Below, in pieces: positions 1 through 5,903 of a DNA stretch of 8,742 nucleotides. The notes beneath the pieces were generated by a model. That model had not been told where the DNA came from and ran no database searches. It was given only the letters and a program-made list of their open reading frames with translations. Position 1 is the first letter of the stretch. Each line of letters begins with the position of its first letter. Source of the stretch: JAGORM01 sp050255815 (lineage in GTDB: Bacteria; Patescibacteriota; Microgenomatia; Levybacterales; GWA1-39-11); NCBI GenBank assembly GCA_050255815.1, contig JBLMVJ010000026.1, positions 1-8,742 of the forward strand, in the 5' to 3' direction. The position numbers were made by a program, and so were the translations under genes.

Positions 1-1
1 A

Positions 2-760
2 GGTGAAGAATTCCTGCCTGAATTTATTGCAGATGAAAAGCTGCCTTTTGTAAAAGCATATAAAACAGAACATACTACTACCCCGCCGCCCAGGTATAAT
101 GACGCAAGCCTTATTTCTGCATTAGAAAAAAATGGTATAGGAAGGCCTTCTACATACGCCTCTATAGTTTCAACTATTTTAGACAGGTTCTATATAGAAC
201 GGGAAGAAAACCGTTTTGTCCCAACATTGGTTGGAAACGCAGTAAATGATTTCCTGGTAGAAAATTTCCAAGATATAGATGACATCCCGTTCACTGCGGA
301 AATGGAAGATAAATTGGATGCTATTGCAAACGGTGAGTTAGAATGGCAACCCATGATGAAAGAGTTCTATACCCCTCTGGAGAAGCAGCTGGAAAAAGCA
401 GAGCAGGTAGAGCCTAAAAAAATAGACCTGGATGAAAAAACAGATAAAATTTGCCCACTAGATGGTGGTCAGATAATCATAAGACGCGGCCGTTTTGGGA
501 AGTTTTATGCATGTGCAAATTTCCCGGAATGTAAATATACCGCTCCTATTATTGATGTTACCCAATACAAATGCCCGAAAGACGGCGGCAATGTGATAGT
601 CAAAAAGACTAAAAAAGGCAGGACGTTTTTTGGCTGTTCTAACTACCCCAAATGTGATTTTGCAGTTTGGACAAAAAAACAATTATTCCAAGAGCTGGGG
701 TTGGATGATAAAAAAGAAGGAGACCAAAAAGATGAACAGACTCAAACCGTCACAGCTTAG
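2..760 (+). CDS. topA: DNA topoisomerase I, C-terminal part (5' end outside window)
   Basis: Type IA topoisomerase, which relaxes negative supercoils by transient cleavage of one DNA strand. The frame is open from base 2 to a TAG at 758-760, so about 252 C-terminal residues are visible; the Toprim domain and catalytic tyrosine lie upstream. The diagnostic stretch TTPPPRYNDASLI followed by LEKNGIGRPSTYASI (about 80-165) is typical of the family core. Two tandem topoisomerase zinc-finger-like modules follow, from Cys codons at 452 and 572. In both, the usual CPxCGG start reads CPLDGG or CPKDGG, so the second cysteine is aspartate; the later pair is kept (CANFPEC, CSNYPKC). The tail is short and charged. 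The last 29 nt overlap the following methyltransferase gene, implying co-transcription. Identity is near certain; zinc binding by the altered fingers is uncertain. Confidence 0.97.
   Translation, partial: GEEFLPEFIADEKLPFVKAYKTEHTTTPPPRYNDASLISALEKNGIGRPSTYASIVSTILDRFYIEREENRFVPTLVGNAVNDFLVENFQDIDDIPFTAEMEDKLDAIANGELEWQPMMKEFYTPLEKQLEKAEQVEPKKIDLDEKTDKICPLDGGQIIIRRGRFGKFYACANFPECKYTAPIIDVTQYKCPKDGGNVIVKKTKKGRTFFGCSNYPKCDFAVWTKKQLFQELGLDDKKEGDQKDEQTQTVTA
717..722 (+). promoter_or_regulatory. Shine-Dalgarno site inside topA for the RNA methyltransferase
   Basis: AAGGAG lies 9 nt before the ATG at 732, within the last codons of topA. It decides the start: in-frame upstream candidates (ATG 705, a non-ATG start at 630) lie further inside topA and have no comparable site. 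It also shows that this organism uses Shine-Dalgarno initiation for operon-internal genes. Confidence 0.8.
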
Positions 761-1274
761 GACGTCTGAACCAACTCAAGAACAATTAGACTCCATAGAA
801 CGCCAGGAGATTTACATAGTATTGGATGATGTTCTGGACACATATAATGTAGGCTCTATTTTCAGGTTAGCGGACGCGGTAGGCGCAAAAAAAGTATTCC
901 TCTGCGGAAGGACAGAAACACCACCAAATTCCCGGATTAAAAAAGCAAGCATTAACACCTGGCAATGGGTACCTTGGGGATACGTTGACAACGCAAGCGC
1001 TGCAATTTTAAAACTGAAAACTGAAATTTCAAATATACAAATAGTTGCCGTGGAACAGGATGCAAGAAGTGTCCCTTTTGATTCGTTTGATTATAAATTA
1101 CCCATAGCGCTGGTGGTGGGAAATGAAACAGACGGCTGCTCCCAGGAAACGTTATCAGTCTGCGATCACATAATTGAATTGCCTATGTTTGGAATTAATA
1201 CGAGTCTCAATGTAATGGTCACCCTGGGAATCGTCCTCTATAAAGCAATAGAAAAACTAACACCTAACACCTAA
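732..1274 (+). CDS. TrmH/SpoU-family RNA 2'-O-methyltransferase
   Basis: A 180-residue SPOUT-fold enzyme, expected to transfer a methyl group from S-adenosylmethionine to a ribose 2'-OH of tRNA or rRNA in the cytoplasm. All three family motifs are visible. Motif 1 is DTYNVGSIFRLADAVGA (N39, R45), motif 2 is ALVVGNETDG (residues 126-135, with E132), and motif 3 is ELPMFGINTSLNVMVTLGI (149-167, with S158-L159-N160); these build the knotted SAM site. The protein is short: it has only about 30 residues before the SPOUT core and no L30e-like RNA-binding domain, unlike RlmB-type enzymes. It therefore resembles compact TrmH/TrmL-like forms. The start at 732 is set by AAGGAG at 717-722; longer in-frame starts would extend the overlap with topA. 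It is probably translated from the topA transcript. The family is sure; the modified nucleotide cannot be told from sequence. Confidence 0.92.
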   Translation: MNRLKPSQLRTSEPTQEQLDSIERQEIYIVLDDVLDTYNVGSIFRLADAVGAKKVFLCGRTETPPNSRIKKASINTWQWVPWGYVDNASAAILKLKTEISNIQIVAVEQDARSVPFDSFDYKLPIALVVGNETDGCSQETLSVCDHIIELPMFGINTSLNVMVTLGIVLYKAIEKLTPNT

Positions 1275-1296
1275 AACCTATCCCCTTGTTCTTCTG

Positions 1297-1305
1297 TGGT
1301 ACAAT
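1297..1305 (+). promoter_or_regulatory. Extended -10 promoter of rmuC
   Basis: TGGTACAAT matches TG-n-TATAAT with one mismatch in the hexamer (TACAAT, 1300-1305). No well-spaced -35 is evident, as is usual for extended -10 promoters. Standard spacing predicts a transcript start near 1312, only about 4 nt before the ATG at 1316. No Shine-Dalgarno sequence precedes that ATG, so the mRNA is probably nearly leaderless. Confidence 0.6.
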
Positions 1306-1315
1306 ATACCACTAC

Positions 1316-2257
1316 ATGGATACCAATCTGCTCATTATCTCCTCAATACTTATCTTAGGATTTGCCACTGTTATTTATTTAATTTTCAGGAAAAATTCAA
1401 ACCAGGACTCAACACTTTTGGAATGGTTGAAGTCCATGGATAAACGGCTGGACCACAATTCCCAACAAATGAATGACCGCCTGGATAATGCAGCCCGCGT
1501 TATTGCTTCTGTGCAGAAAAATATTGGCGAAATGAGTGAAATAGGCAGGTCCATGCAGGACCTCCAGGACCTTCTTAAAAGTCCAAAACTGCGGGGGAAT
1601 GTAGGGGAACAGGTCCTCAAGGAACTACTGGGGCAAGTACTTCCCAAATCATCTTTTTATCTGCAGTACGGATTCAAGTCAGGATCTATAGTAGACGCGG
1701 CTATTAAAACAGAGGCTGGCATTATCCCCATAGATTCCAAATTCCCTATGGAAAATTTCAGGAAAATGAACCGGGCAGAAACAGAAACTGAGAAAAAAAG
1801 TTACGAGAAAGATTTTGCAAGTGATGTAAAAAGGCACATAGATGCAATTTCAGGGAAGTATATTCTGACTAATGAAGGCACTATAGACTATGCGCTTATG
1901 TATATTCCGTCAGAGGCAATTTATTATGAGATGATTAACAACTCTACCCTGCTAGATTATGCCGCAGAGAAACGGGTGCTTCCGGTTTCCCCCATGACTT
2001 TCTATGCATACCTTAGGTCTATCCTTATAGGGTTTGAGGGGCAACGGATTACCGCCCAAACAAAAGAAATTTTACAGGGCATTAGGTCTATACAAAAAGA
2101 TTATGAAAAAGTTTCAGAAACGCTTGATACTTTAGGTAAACATATCACCAATTCCTATAATACCATGACAAATGTATCAACCGGATTTGAAAAACTGGGG
2201 ATCAAGATCCGCTCCACCTCCTCCTTAAAAAGTAACGAAGAAAACCTACTGGAGTAA
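1316..2257 (+). CDS. rmuC: RmuC family protein (DNA recombination protein RmuC)
   Basis: RmuC proteins limit recombination at inverted repeats and are thought to be nuclease-like; the biochemical activity is not firmly settled. At 313 residues this is a compact member. An N-terminal hydrophobic helix (about 5-24, LLIISSILILGFATVIYLIF) suggests a membrane anchor. A charged coiled-coil-like stretch follows (about 32-90). The RmuC domain comes next: RGNVGEQVLKELL (E98), SIVDAAI (D127) and IPIDSKFP (D140, K142), an E...D...D-x-K arrangement consistent with a PD-(D/E)xK-like fold. YALMYIPSEAIY (192-203) and LPVSPMTFYAYLRSI (222-236) are also typical of the family. I chose ATG 1316 because a promoter -10 element sits at 1300-1305; the longer in-frame TTG start at 1286 would lie upstream of the predicted transcript start. 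It lies 41 nt after the methyltransferase stop and has its own promoter. Confidence 0.93.
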   Translation: MDTNLLIISSILILGFATVIYLIFRKNSNQDSTLLEWLKSMDKRLDHNSQQMNDRLDNAARVIASVQKNIGEMSEIGRSMQDLQDLLKSPKLRGNVGEQVLKELLGQVLPKSSFYLQYGFKSGSIVDAAIKTEAGIIPIDSKFPMENFRKMNRAETETEKKSYEKDFASDVKRHIDAISGKYILTNEGTIDYALMYIPSEAIYYEMINNSTLLDYAAEKRVLPVSPMTFYAYLRSILIGFEGQRITAQTKEILQGIRSIQKDYEKVSETLDTLGKHITNSYNTMTNVSTGFEKLGIKIRSTSSLKSNEENLLE

Positions 2258-2357
2258 TTTCCAAAAATATTTTTAATTCTCAATTCTCAATTTTTAATGA
2301 ATTTTTTAAATATTTAAAATTCAATTTAAATTTATAATTACAAATTTCAAATTTTAA
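2258..2357. other. A+T-rich convergent spacer with AATT-type repeats and palindromes
   Basis: This is a 100-bp spacer between the convergent ends of rmuC and the small minus-strand gene, made almost entirely of A and T. It holds a perfect 12-bp palindrome AAAAATATTTTT (2263-2274), a tandem AATTCTC repeat (about 2276-2289), and an imperfect palindrome at 2299-2322 with arms GAATTTT and AAAATTC around an AAATATTT core. CAATTT- and AAATTT-like words recur to the end. It could act as a two-way transcription-termination or insulation zone, but there is no G+C-rich stem, so a classical intrinsic terminator is not claimed. Confidence 0.55.
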
Positions 2358-2579
2358 CTAGTTGAGGTCGTCTGTATCCTTATCCTTCTCCCGGAGCTGG
2401 TTCTGCAGCGTTAATACTTTAGAGGTAAGTTCTATAAACATTTCCCGCTCATGCATCTCTATATCTTCCGGCAGGTTATCCCAGGCTTCATGAATAATCT
2501 TTACCGTACCGCGGTACCTGGTCAGGTCCGCAGACGTAATAGTATTTGTCCTCTGAATCGTTCTGTCCTTCTTTTTCAT
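2358..2579 (-). CDS. Small charged hypothetical protein (73 aa)
   Basis: I do not recognise this family. The product is 73 residues, starts MKKKDRTIQRTN and has no membrane segment or cysteine. The middle (about 20-45) is mixed and has two tryptophan/tyrosine sites (RYRG, EAWDNLPEDI). The C-terminal part (about 40-70) is rich in E, K, L and Q with heptad-like spacing, suggesting a helical coiled-coil tail. The ATG at 2579 has an AGGAG 4 nt upstream and the stop is TAG. It lies 77 nt downstream of the oxidoreductase on the same strand, so it is probably co-transcribed. No promoter of the TGnTATAAT type is seen before it, in contrast to the window's other unlinked genes. The ribosome site and lack of any competing gene support it as real. 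Confidence 0.65.
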   Translation of the reverse strand: MKKKDRTIQRTNTITSADLTRYRGTVKIIHEAWDNLPEDIEMHEREMFIELTSKVLTLQNQLREKDKDTDDLN

Positions 2580-2583
2580 AGTA

Positions 2584-2588
2584 CTCCT
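2584..2588 (-). promoter_or_regulatory. Shine-Dalgarno site of the 73-aa gene
   Basis: Read on the minus strand, AGGAG stands 4 nt before the ATG at 2579. The spacing is slightly short but usable. Together with the site in topA it marks genes lying inside a transcription unit. Confidence 0.65.
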
Positions 2589-2602
2589 AATAGAGTAAGT
2601 AG

Positions 2603-2620
2603 CCCAGTGGGTACACTGGG
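2603..2620. repeat. Perfect 7-bp hairpin (CCCAGTG / CACTGGG)
   Basis: Arms 2603-2609 and 2614-2620 pair perfectly around a 4-nt loop (GGTA). It directly abuts the larger inverted repeat at 2621-2660. No T-run follows on either strand, so it is not a standard intrinsic terminator. On the minus strand it would form in the leader of the 73-aa gene, 14 nt before its ribosome site. Confidence 0.75.
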
Positions 2621-2660
2621 TTAACAGATTGAATTAAGATAAGTTTATTCAATCTGTTAA
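2621..2660. repeat. Perfect 14-bp inverted repeat over the oxidoreductase stop codon
   Basis: TTAACAGATTGAAT (2621-2634) and ATTCAATCTGTTAA (2647-2660) are exact reverse complements separated by 12 nt. The right arm contains the stop codon of the oxidoreductase gene (2659-2657 on the minus strand). In RNA this gives a 14-bp, A+U-rich stem-loop at the 3' end of that coding region. It may protect the upstream message from exonucleases or mark a processing point between the two genes. A T-run after the stem is missing. Confidence 0.8.
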
Positions 2661-3376
2661 TACCCTGGGAAACCGTCGGACAAGATTTGTCCATCTCTTA
2701 TTCCCATTCCTTGCAGCAATTTCTGCATTGCTTCTACCATAGGATCGGGGCCTGCAACATAGTACACACTATTGCCCAGGTTATCAATATGCTTTTCTAT
2801 ATACTTCTCATCTATCCTTCCCATCTCTCCCTTCCAGCCAGTACCTTCCGGTTGGGTTATAGTTGGAATTATCTTTATTTGGGGATTATTTTTGACAATT
2901 CCTTCCAGCTCCTCTTTATATAAAATCTGGTCAGGTGTTTTGTAAGACACTAGTAGTTTAATGTTATTTTTTATTCCTGAATCAGCTGCATATCTGATCA
3001 TAGACCTGAATGGCGTCATCCCTATTCCACCCGCAATAAACACTAAATTTTTTGAGTTATCTTCAGGCAATACAAAATCCCCCCACGGTCCCTTTATCTT
3101 TACTTCCTGCTCTACGTCTAAGCTTCCAAGCTTTAGCTTAAAAGAGCTTTTTAATATACGGGTCGTAACCATTAGATGGTCTTCTGTAGGAGAACTGGAA
3201 AGCGTGAAATAGCGGGAAATTCCTCTGTCATCAGGATTTGGAATATCTAACCTCATCTCTATATACTGCCCGGCTTGATAAACAAAACCGTCAGGTTTTT
3301 TAAAATGGAAATTCCAAGCATCAGAAGAATTCTGAACTTTCTTAACCAGAGGAATAGTGAGCCAAGATCCTGCCAT
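2657..3376 (-). CDS. FAD/NAD(P)-binding oxidoreductase of the ferredoxin-NADP reductase superfamily
   Basis: A 239-residue flavin reductase-like protein, likely to pass electrons between NAD(P)H and a protein or small acceptor in the cytoplasm. Residues 1-105 form the FAD-binding barrel, with the flavin motif RYFTLSSSP (55-63) and the GPWGDFVL segment (96-103). Residues 110-239 form the nucleotide-binding domain, with GGIGMTPFRSMI (116-127), the VSYKTPDQILYKEEL segment (143-157), and YYVAGPDPMVEAM (205-217); it ends in ILSDGFPGY. There is no cysteine at all, hence no [2Fe-2S] domain and no PyrK-type cluster, so its partner must be a separate protein. The ATG at 3376 sits 7 nt after a perfect TGGTATAAT, so the transcript is likely leaderless. 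It diverges from the 373-aa gene and is followed by a 73-aa gene on the same strand. The superfamily is clear; the acceptor is unknown. Confidence 0.92.
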   Translation of the reverse strand: MAGSWLTIPLVKKVQNSSDAWNFHFKKPDGFVYQAGQYIEMRLDIPNPDDRGISRYFTLSSSPTEDHLMVTTRILKSSFKLKLGSLDVEQEVKIKGPWGDFVLPEDNSKNLVFIAGGIGMTPFRSMIRYAADSGIKNNIKLLVSYKTPDQILYKEELEGIVKNNPQIKIIPTITQPEGTGWKGEMGRIDEKYIEKHIDNLGNSVYYVAGPDPMVEAMQKLLQGMGIRDGQILSDGFPGY

Positions 3377-3383
3377 TTAAAAG

Positions 3384-3392
3384 ATTATACCA
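3384..3392 (-). promoter_or_regulatory. Extended -10 promoter of the oxidoreductase
   Basis: On the minus strand this reads TGGTATAAT, a perfect extended -10. The ATG begins 7 nt after it, so transcription would start at or 1 nt before the start codon. No convincing -35 was found. Confidence 0.75.
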
Positions 3393-3437
3393 GATTTTAC
3401 CTTTGCGAAAGCTGAGTCCGTGAAGAACTTGACCACA

Positions 3438-3465
3438 TTGCAAAATTGACCATTTTGGGTATAAT
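3438..3465 (+). promoter_or_regulatory. Promoter of the 373-aa gene
   Basis: TTGCAA (3438-3443) and a perfect TATAAT (3460-3465) are spaced by 16 nt. Standard geometry puts transcript base +1 on the A of the ATG at 3472, a fully leaderless mRNA. An inverted repeat fills the spacer (see 3441-3457). Confidence 0.7.
3441..3457. promoter_or_regulatory. Possible operator: CAAAAT-n5-ATTTTG
   Basis: A perfect 6-bp inverted repeat (3441-3446 and 3452-3457) with a 5-nt centre lies between the -35 and -10 of the 373-aa gene. It overlaps the second copy of an imperfect direct repeat, TTGACCAcaTTG (3429-3440) and TTGACCAttTTG (3446-3457), with 17-bp period. The placement suits a repressor site, but short A/T-rich repeats also occur by chance. 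Confidence 0.35.
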
Positions 3466-3471
3466 CAGGCT

Positions 3472-4593
3472 ATGACAGAGTTGGGACACAAAGGACCGGG
3501 AGCTGTGGAGGGAAAGATATTTAAAAATAAAGGGTTTGACACCTCTGAACAAGGATATAGGACTTCTGTAGGATTTTTTGGTGCTTCCATCATCCAGGAT
3601 GCGGATGGGAAAACTGTTTTTAGTGAAGATTCTGTAAAAAATAGGGTGGATGTAGCACTGGATAGGAAAGTAAGATCCATTGATGAACATACTGCTAACG
3701 CAGGTCTCTTTTTAAGAAATGCCGGAAGAGTCTGGAAAAATAGGATGTCAGGAGCATTGGAAGCACTCCGATTAAAAGGCTCTTCCCATTTAGAAATGGA
3801 CCCTGAAACAAGACAAAAGTGGGATGACAAAAAACCCGGGCAAAAATTAGCACCAAGAAGTTTCTTGAACCTTGCAGTTGAAGGAACTCTTCTGGGAAAC
3901 CGTGCAGCAAGGTACCGTGGAAGTCCAGAGGAGATAGCAGAAAATGCACAAAGACTTGGACTGTCCGAATATTACGGCCTGCATCCTCTTGGGGTTGAAT
4001 TTAAAAAACCGGAAATCTACACAAAAGGAACCTCTCTTTATGACATTATTATTGCGCAAAAAGAAGGCAAGACTCCCCTAATAGACATAGATAAAAACCA
4101 AGCACTGTCTGAAACCGCAAGATATGTAAGAAATACGCATGACAACTACGGCGCAGTAGGTGAGCTTCTTATTATGGATATTCAATTCCGGCAAAGAGAT
4201 GGAAACCAAGTTCTAGACCCTGTATTAGGAATTCCGGATATTGTATGGAATAAAAATGCAACCATGTCTGAAACAGCAAAGAAAGCTACTGATATTTTAG
4301 ACTTCATGGTGAATTTATCCTATTGGGAGCACAAAGCAGAAACAGATCCTGTAACTATCCAAAAAGAATTAGACCTGTTTTTAGAAACTTACGGTGATGA
4401 TAAAGTGATTAGAGCAGTACGTTCATTTATTAATCCGGACAGGAAAAGTAAAAAACCAACTCTTCCGGGGGAACACAAGAGGGCAATGCTACATAATGTT
4501 GCAAGACTTGGCGCAAGTGCAGACTTCACGCCCCAGGTACGCCAAGAGGTTTTTGATGCAACGGTCCGCTATTTGCACCCTCAAGAATCTTAG
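3472..4593 (+). CDS. Hypothetical protein, 373 aa, unrecognised
   Basis: I do not recognise this protein. It has no signal peptide, membrane helix or cysteine and looks cytoplasmic. The N-terminus is glycine-rich and variable; residues 80-150 are basic. Residues 185-290 look the most structured: SLYDIIIAQKEGK, then ETARYVRNTHDNYGAVGELLIMDI (about 214-236), LDPVLGIPDIVWN (248-260) and ATDILDFMVNLSYWE (272-286). The order H...GE...D...DP...D recalls the catalytic loop and metal-binding loop of small kinases such as Bud32, but with E for the catalytic Asp and no visible N-lobe ATP site; this is a weak resemblance. The C-terminus (about 293-370) is helical and charged. ATG 3472 coincides with the predicted transcript start. 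Its stop overlaps by 4 nt the stop of the convergent 422-aa gene. The gene is very probably real; function is unknown. Confidence 0.82.
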   Translation: MTELGHKGPGAVEGKIFKNKGFDTSEQGYRTSVGFFGASIIQDADGKTVFSEDSVKNRVDVALDRKVRSIDEHTANAGLFLRNAGRVWKNRMSGALEALRLKGSSHLEMDPETRQKWDDKKPGQKLAPRSFLNLAVEGTLLGNRAARYRGSPEEIAENAQRLGLSEYYGLHPLGVEFKKPEIYTKGTSLYDIIIAQKEGKTPLIDIDKNQALSETARYVRNTHDNYGAVGELLIMDIQFRQRDGNQVLDPVLGIPDIVWNKNATMSETAKKATDILDFMVNLSYWEHKAETDPVTIQKELDLFLETYGDDKVIRAVRSFINPDRKSKKPTLPGEHKRAMLHNVARLGASADFTPQVRQEVFDATVRYLHPQES

Positions 4594-5858
4594 AGAACAT
4601 TAGGGCTATATTCTAAATAGGCCTGGCTTAGTTCAAGAGAGACCCTAATTCTTGCACCGGGAGGATGCTCTCCATACTTTACGAGAGAATGAATATGCAG
4701 AAGTTCTTCTTTTGTCAAATGTGCGGGATTATGAGAAGAAGTTCCTTCTAATTTCCTGACTGCTGTTGCGGATGAAGGCATAATATTACCCAAATATGAG
4801 TCTGTTAAAACGTTTGGATAATAACAATTGTTTTTTCGTACTTCATTTCCAGATTTCGCAACTGTGGTTTCCATCGTACTAGCTTTTGGTGCATCCTGAA
4901 CATTAATCGCAACCTTCCTCCGTTGAGATGGTTCTCTCTTCACCTCTCTTTTTCTTTCAGAAGTGCCCTTGGTTTTACGCACTTTATCCGGGATTGACTT
5001 ACGTAATTTTTCTGCATCTTCCCATGACAGCTCCCTGGCGTCCCTAATTCCTAAATCCCTGGCTTTTTCTACAACTATTAGTGATAACGTACCCTTCTCC
5101 TTTGCTATATCACCTCTGGTAATTGTTTTTCGGTATTCATCCAGCCAGATATCAACAATCTTTTCCAGCGCTTCGGGGTCATTCCCAAAAGCCTGTAGGA
5201 TTACACCAAATTGCTCGGGTCTGGGAATTTTATGGCCTCTAACATTCCATTCTCTATAAACATCTTTTGTATTTTCTCCCAACCGGAGAGCTAACGCGTC
5301 AACTGAAATACCGCCGGCAGTAGCAATATTCCGGGCAAAACCTGGAATATACCTGCTTCTGTATGTTGAGACATAGTCCCTTACCCTTTGCGCATCTTCC
5401 TCATTGTATATTATATTCGTGATTCCTAACCGCTTTCTAATCCTTTGGATGTTTGCAGGAACTTCATGTAACTCCTCTGCTAAAATAGGGTCACGATATT
5501 GCCTTTCCCCATTCACCACCTTTATTTCACGGGGCCTTTCAAACACTCTTCTTGGTGGCCTCCCAGTAGTCTGCAACCTATCTGCTTCTAACTGCGCGAC
5601 CGCTATTCTCAGGCCAGCCAATTCTTCTATGCTGGCTCCATAAAGCTCCGCTCCTTTTAGGATCTTATCAATTGAATACTGAGAAACCTGATCTGAGCGT
5701 TTTGTCCGAAGAGTAGATATGCCGGGAAGATGCGCTTCTAATCCAAACTTTTTCTGTGCAATTCTTCTTGAAGCAAGAAAATGATCGGTCCAAGCGCTTA
5801 ATGGATTTGCGGCGGGCTTATGATCCCTTCTTCCTGTTGTTCTCTCTGCTGATCCCAC
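4590..5858 (-). CDS. Putative DNA-binding protein with several helix-turn-helix-like segments (422 aa)
   Basis: No named family recognised. Residues 174-235 match the Cro/XRE pattern well: ISVDALALRLGENTKDVYREW, then GHKIPRPEQFGVILQAFGNDPE, i.e. the LA-x-x-LG turn, a recognition helix and the RxP-x-x-EQ tail helix. Residues 26-83 look like a second, more divergent XRE unit ending in SIDKILKGAELYGASIEELAGL. Residues 124-165 (ILAEELHEVPANIQRIRKRLGI, then EEDAQRVRDYV) suggest another small HTH. A strongly basic linker (292-315) leads to a C-terminal part with one Cys (345) and the segment HLTKEELLHIHSLVKYGEHPPG. The GTG start at 5858 lies 7 nt after a perfect TGGTATAAT and has no Shine-Dalgarno site. 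The gene runs back to back with the helicase and tail to tail with the 373-aa gene. DNA binding is inferred; its target is unknown. Confidence 0.82.
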   Translation of the reverse strand: MGSAERTTGRRDHKPAANPLSAWTDHFLASRRIAQKKFGLEAHLPGISTLRTKRSDQVSQYSIDKILKGAELYGASIEELAGLRIAVAQLEADRLQTTGRPPRRVFERPREIKVVNGERQYRDPILAEELHEVPANIQRIRKRLGITNIIYNEEDAQRVRDYVSTYRSRYIPGFARNIATAGGISVDALALRLGENTKDVYREWNVRGHKIPRPEQFGVILQAFGNDPEALEKIVDIWLDEYRKTITRGDIAKEKGTLSLIVVEKARDLGIRDARELSWEDAEKLRKSIPDKVRKTKGTSERKREVKREPSQRRKVAINVQDAPKASTMETTVAKSGNEVRKNNCYYPNVLTDSYLGNIMPSSATAVRKLEGTSSHNPAHLTKEELLHIHSLVKYGEHPPGARIRVSLELSQAYLEYSPNVL

Positions 5859-5865
5859 GGTGAGG

Positions 5866-5874
5866 ATTATACCA
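5866..5874 (-). promoter_or_regulatory. Extended -10 promoter of the multi-HTH gene
   Basis: The minus strand reads TGGTATAAT, identical to the oxidoreductase promoter, and the GTG start follows after 7 nt. This predicts a leader of 0-1 nt. The promoter lies back to back with that of the helicase, with about 30 bp between the two extended -10 elements. Confidence 0.75.
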
Positions 5875-5903
5875 CACCCAGTTAAAACGATTTAGGGCTT
5901 TTA

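Noticed and set aside
1286..1315. TTG start at 1286 for rmuC (10 residues longer)
   Set aside because: It would lie upstream of the predicted transcript start at about 1312 and the extra residues do not match the usual RmuC N-terminal anchor.
2621..2660. Intrinsic terminator or transposon end
   Set aside because: The stem is A+T-rich, no T-run follows on either strand, there is no transposase nearby and no flanking target duplication was seen.
2657..3376. PyrK, the electron-transfer subunit of dihydroorotate dehydrogenase
   Set aside because: PyrK carries a C-terminal cysteine cluster; this protein has no cysteine and no pyrD is adjacent.
3397..3949. Minus-strand frames opposite the start of the 373-aa gene (3397-3690, 3465-3830, 3695-3949)
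   Set aside because: The plus-strand frame is longer, has a good promoter placed at its start codon and protein-like composition; the antisense frames look like shadows.
3472..5858. Toxin-antitoxin or phage-defence pair
   Set aside because: The genes are convergent rather than in one operon, both are long, and no toxin, nuclease or defence motif was recognised.
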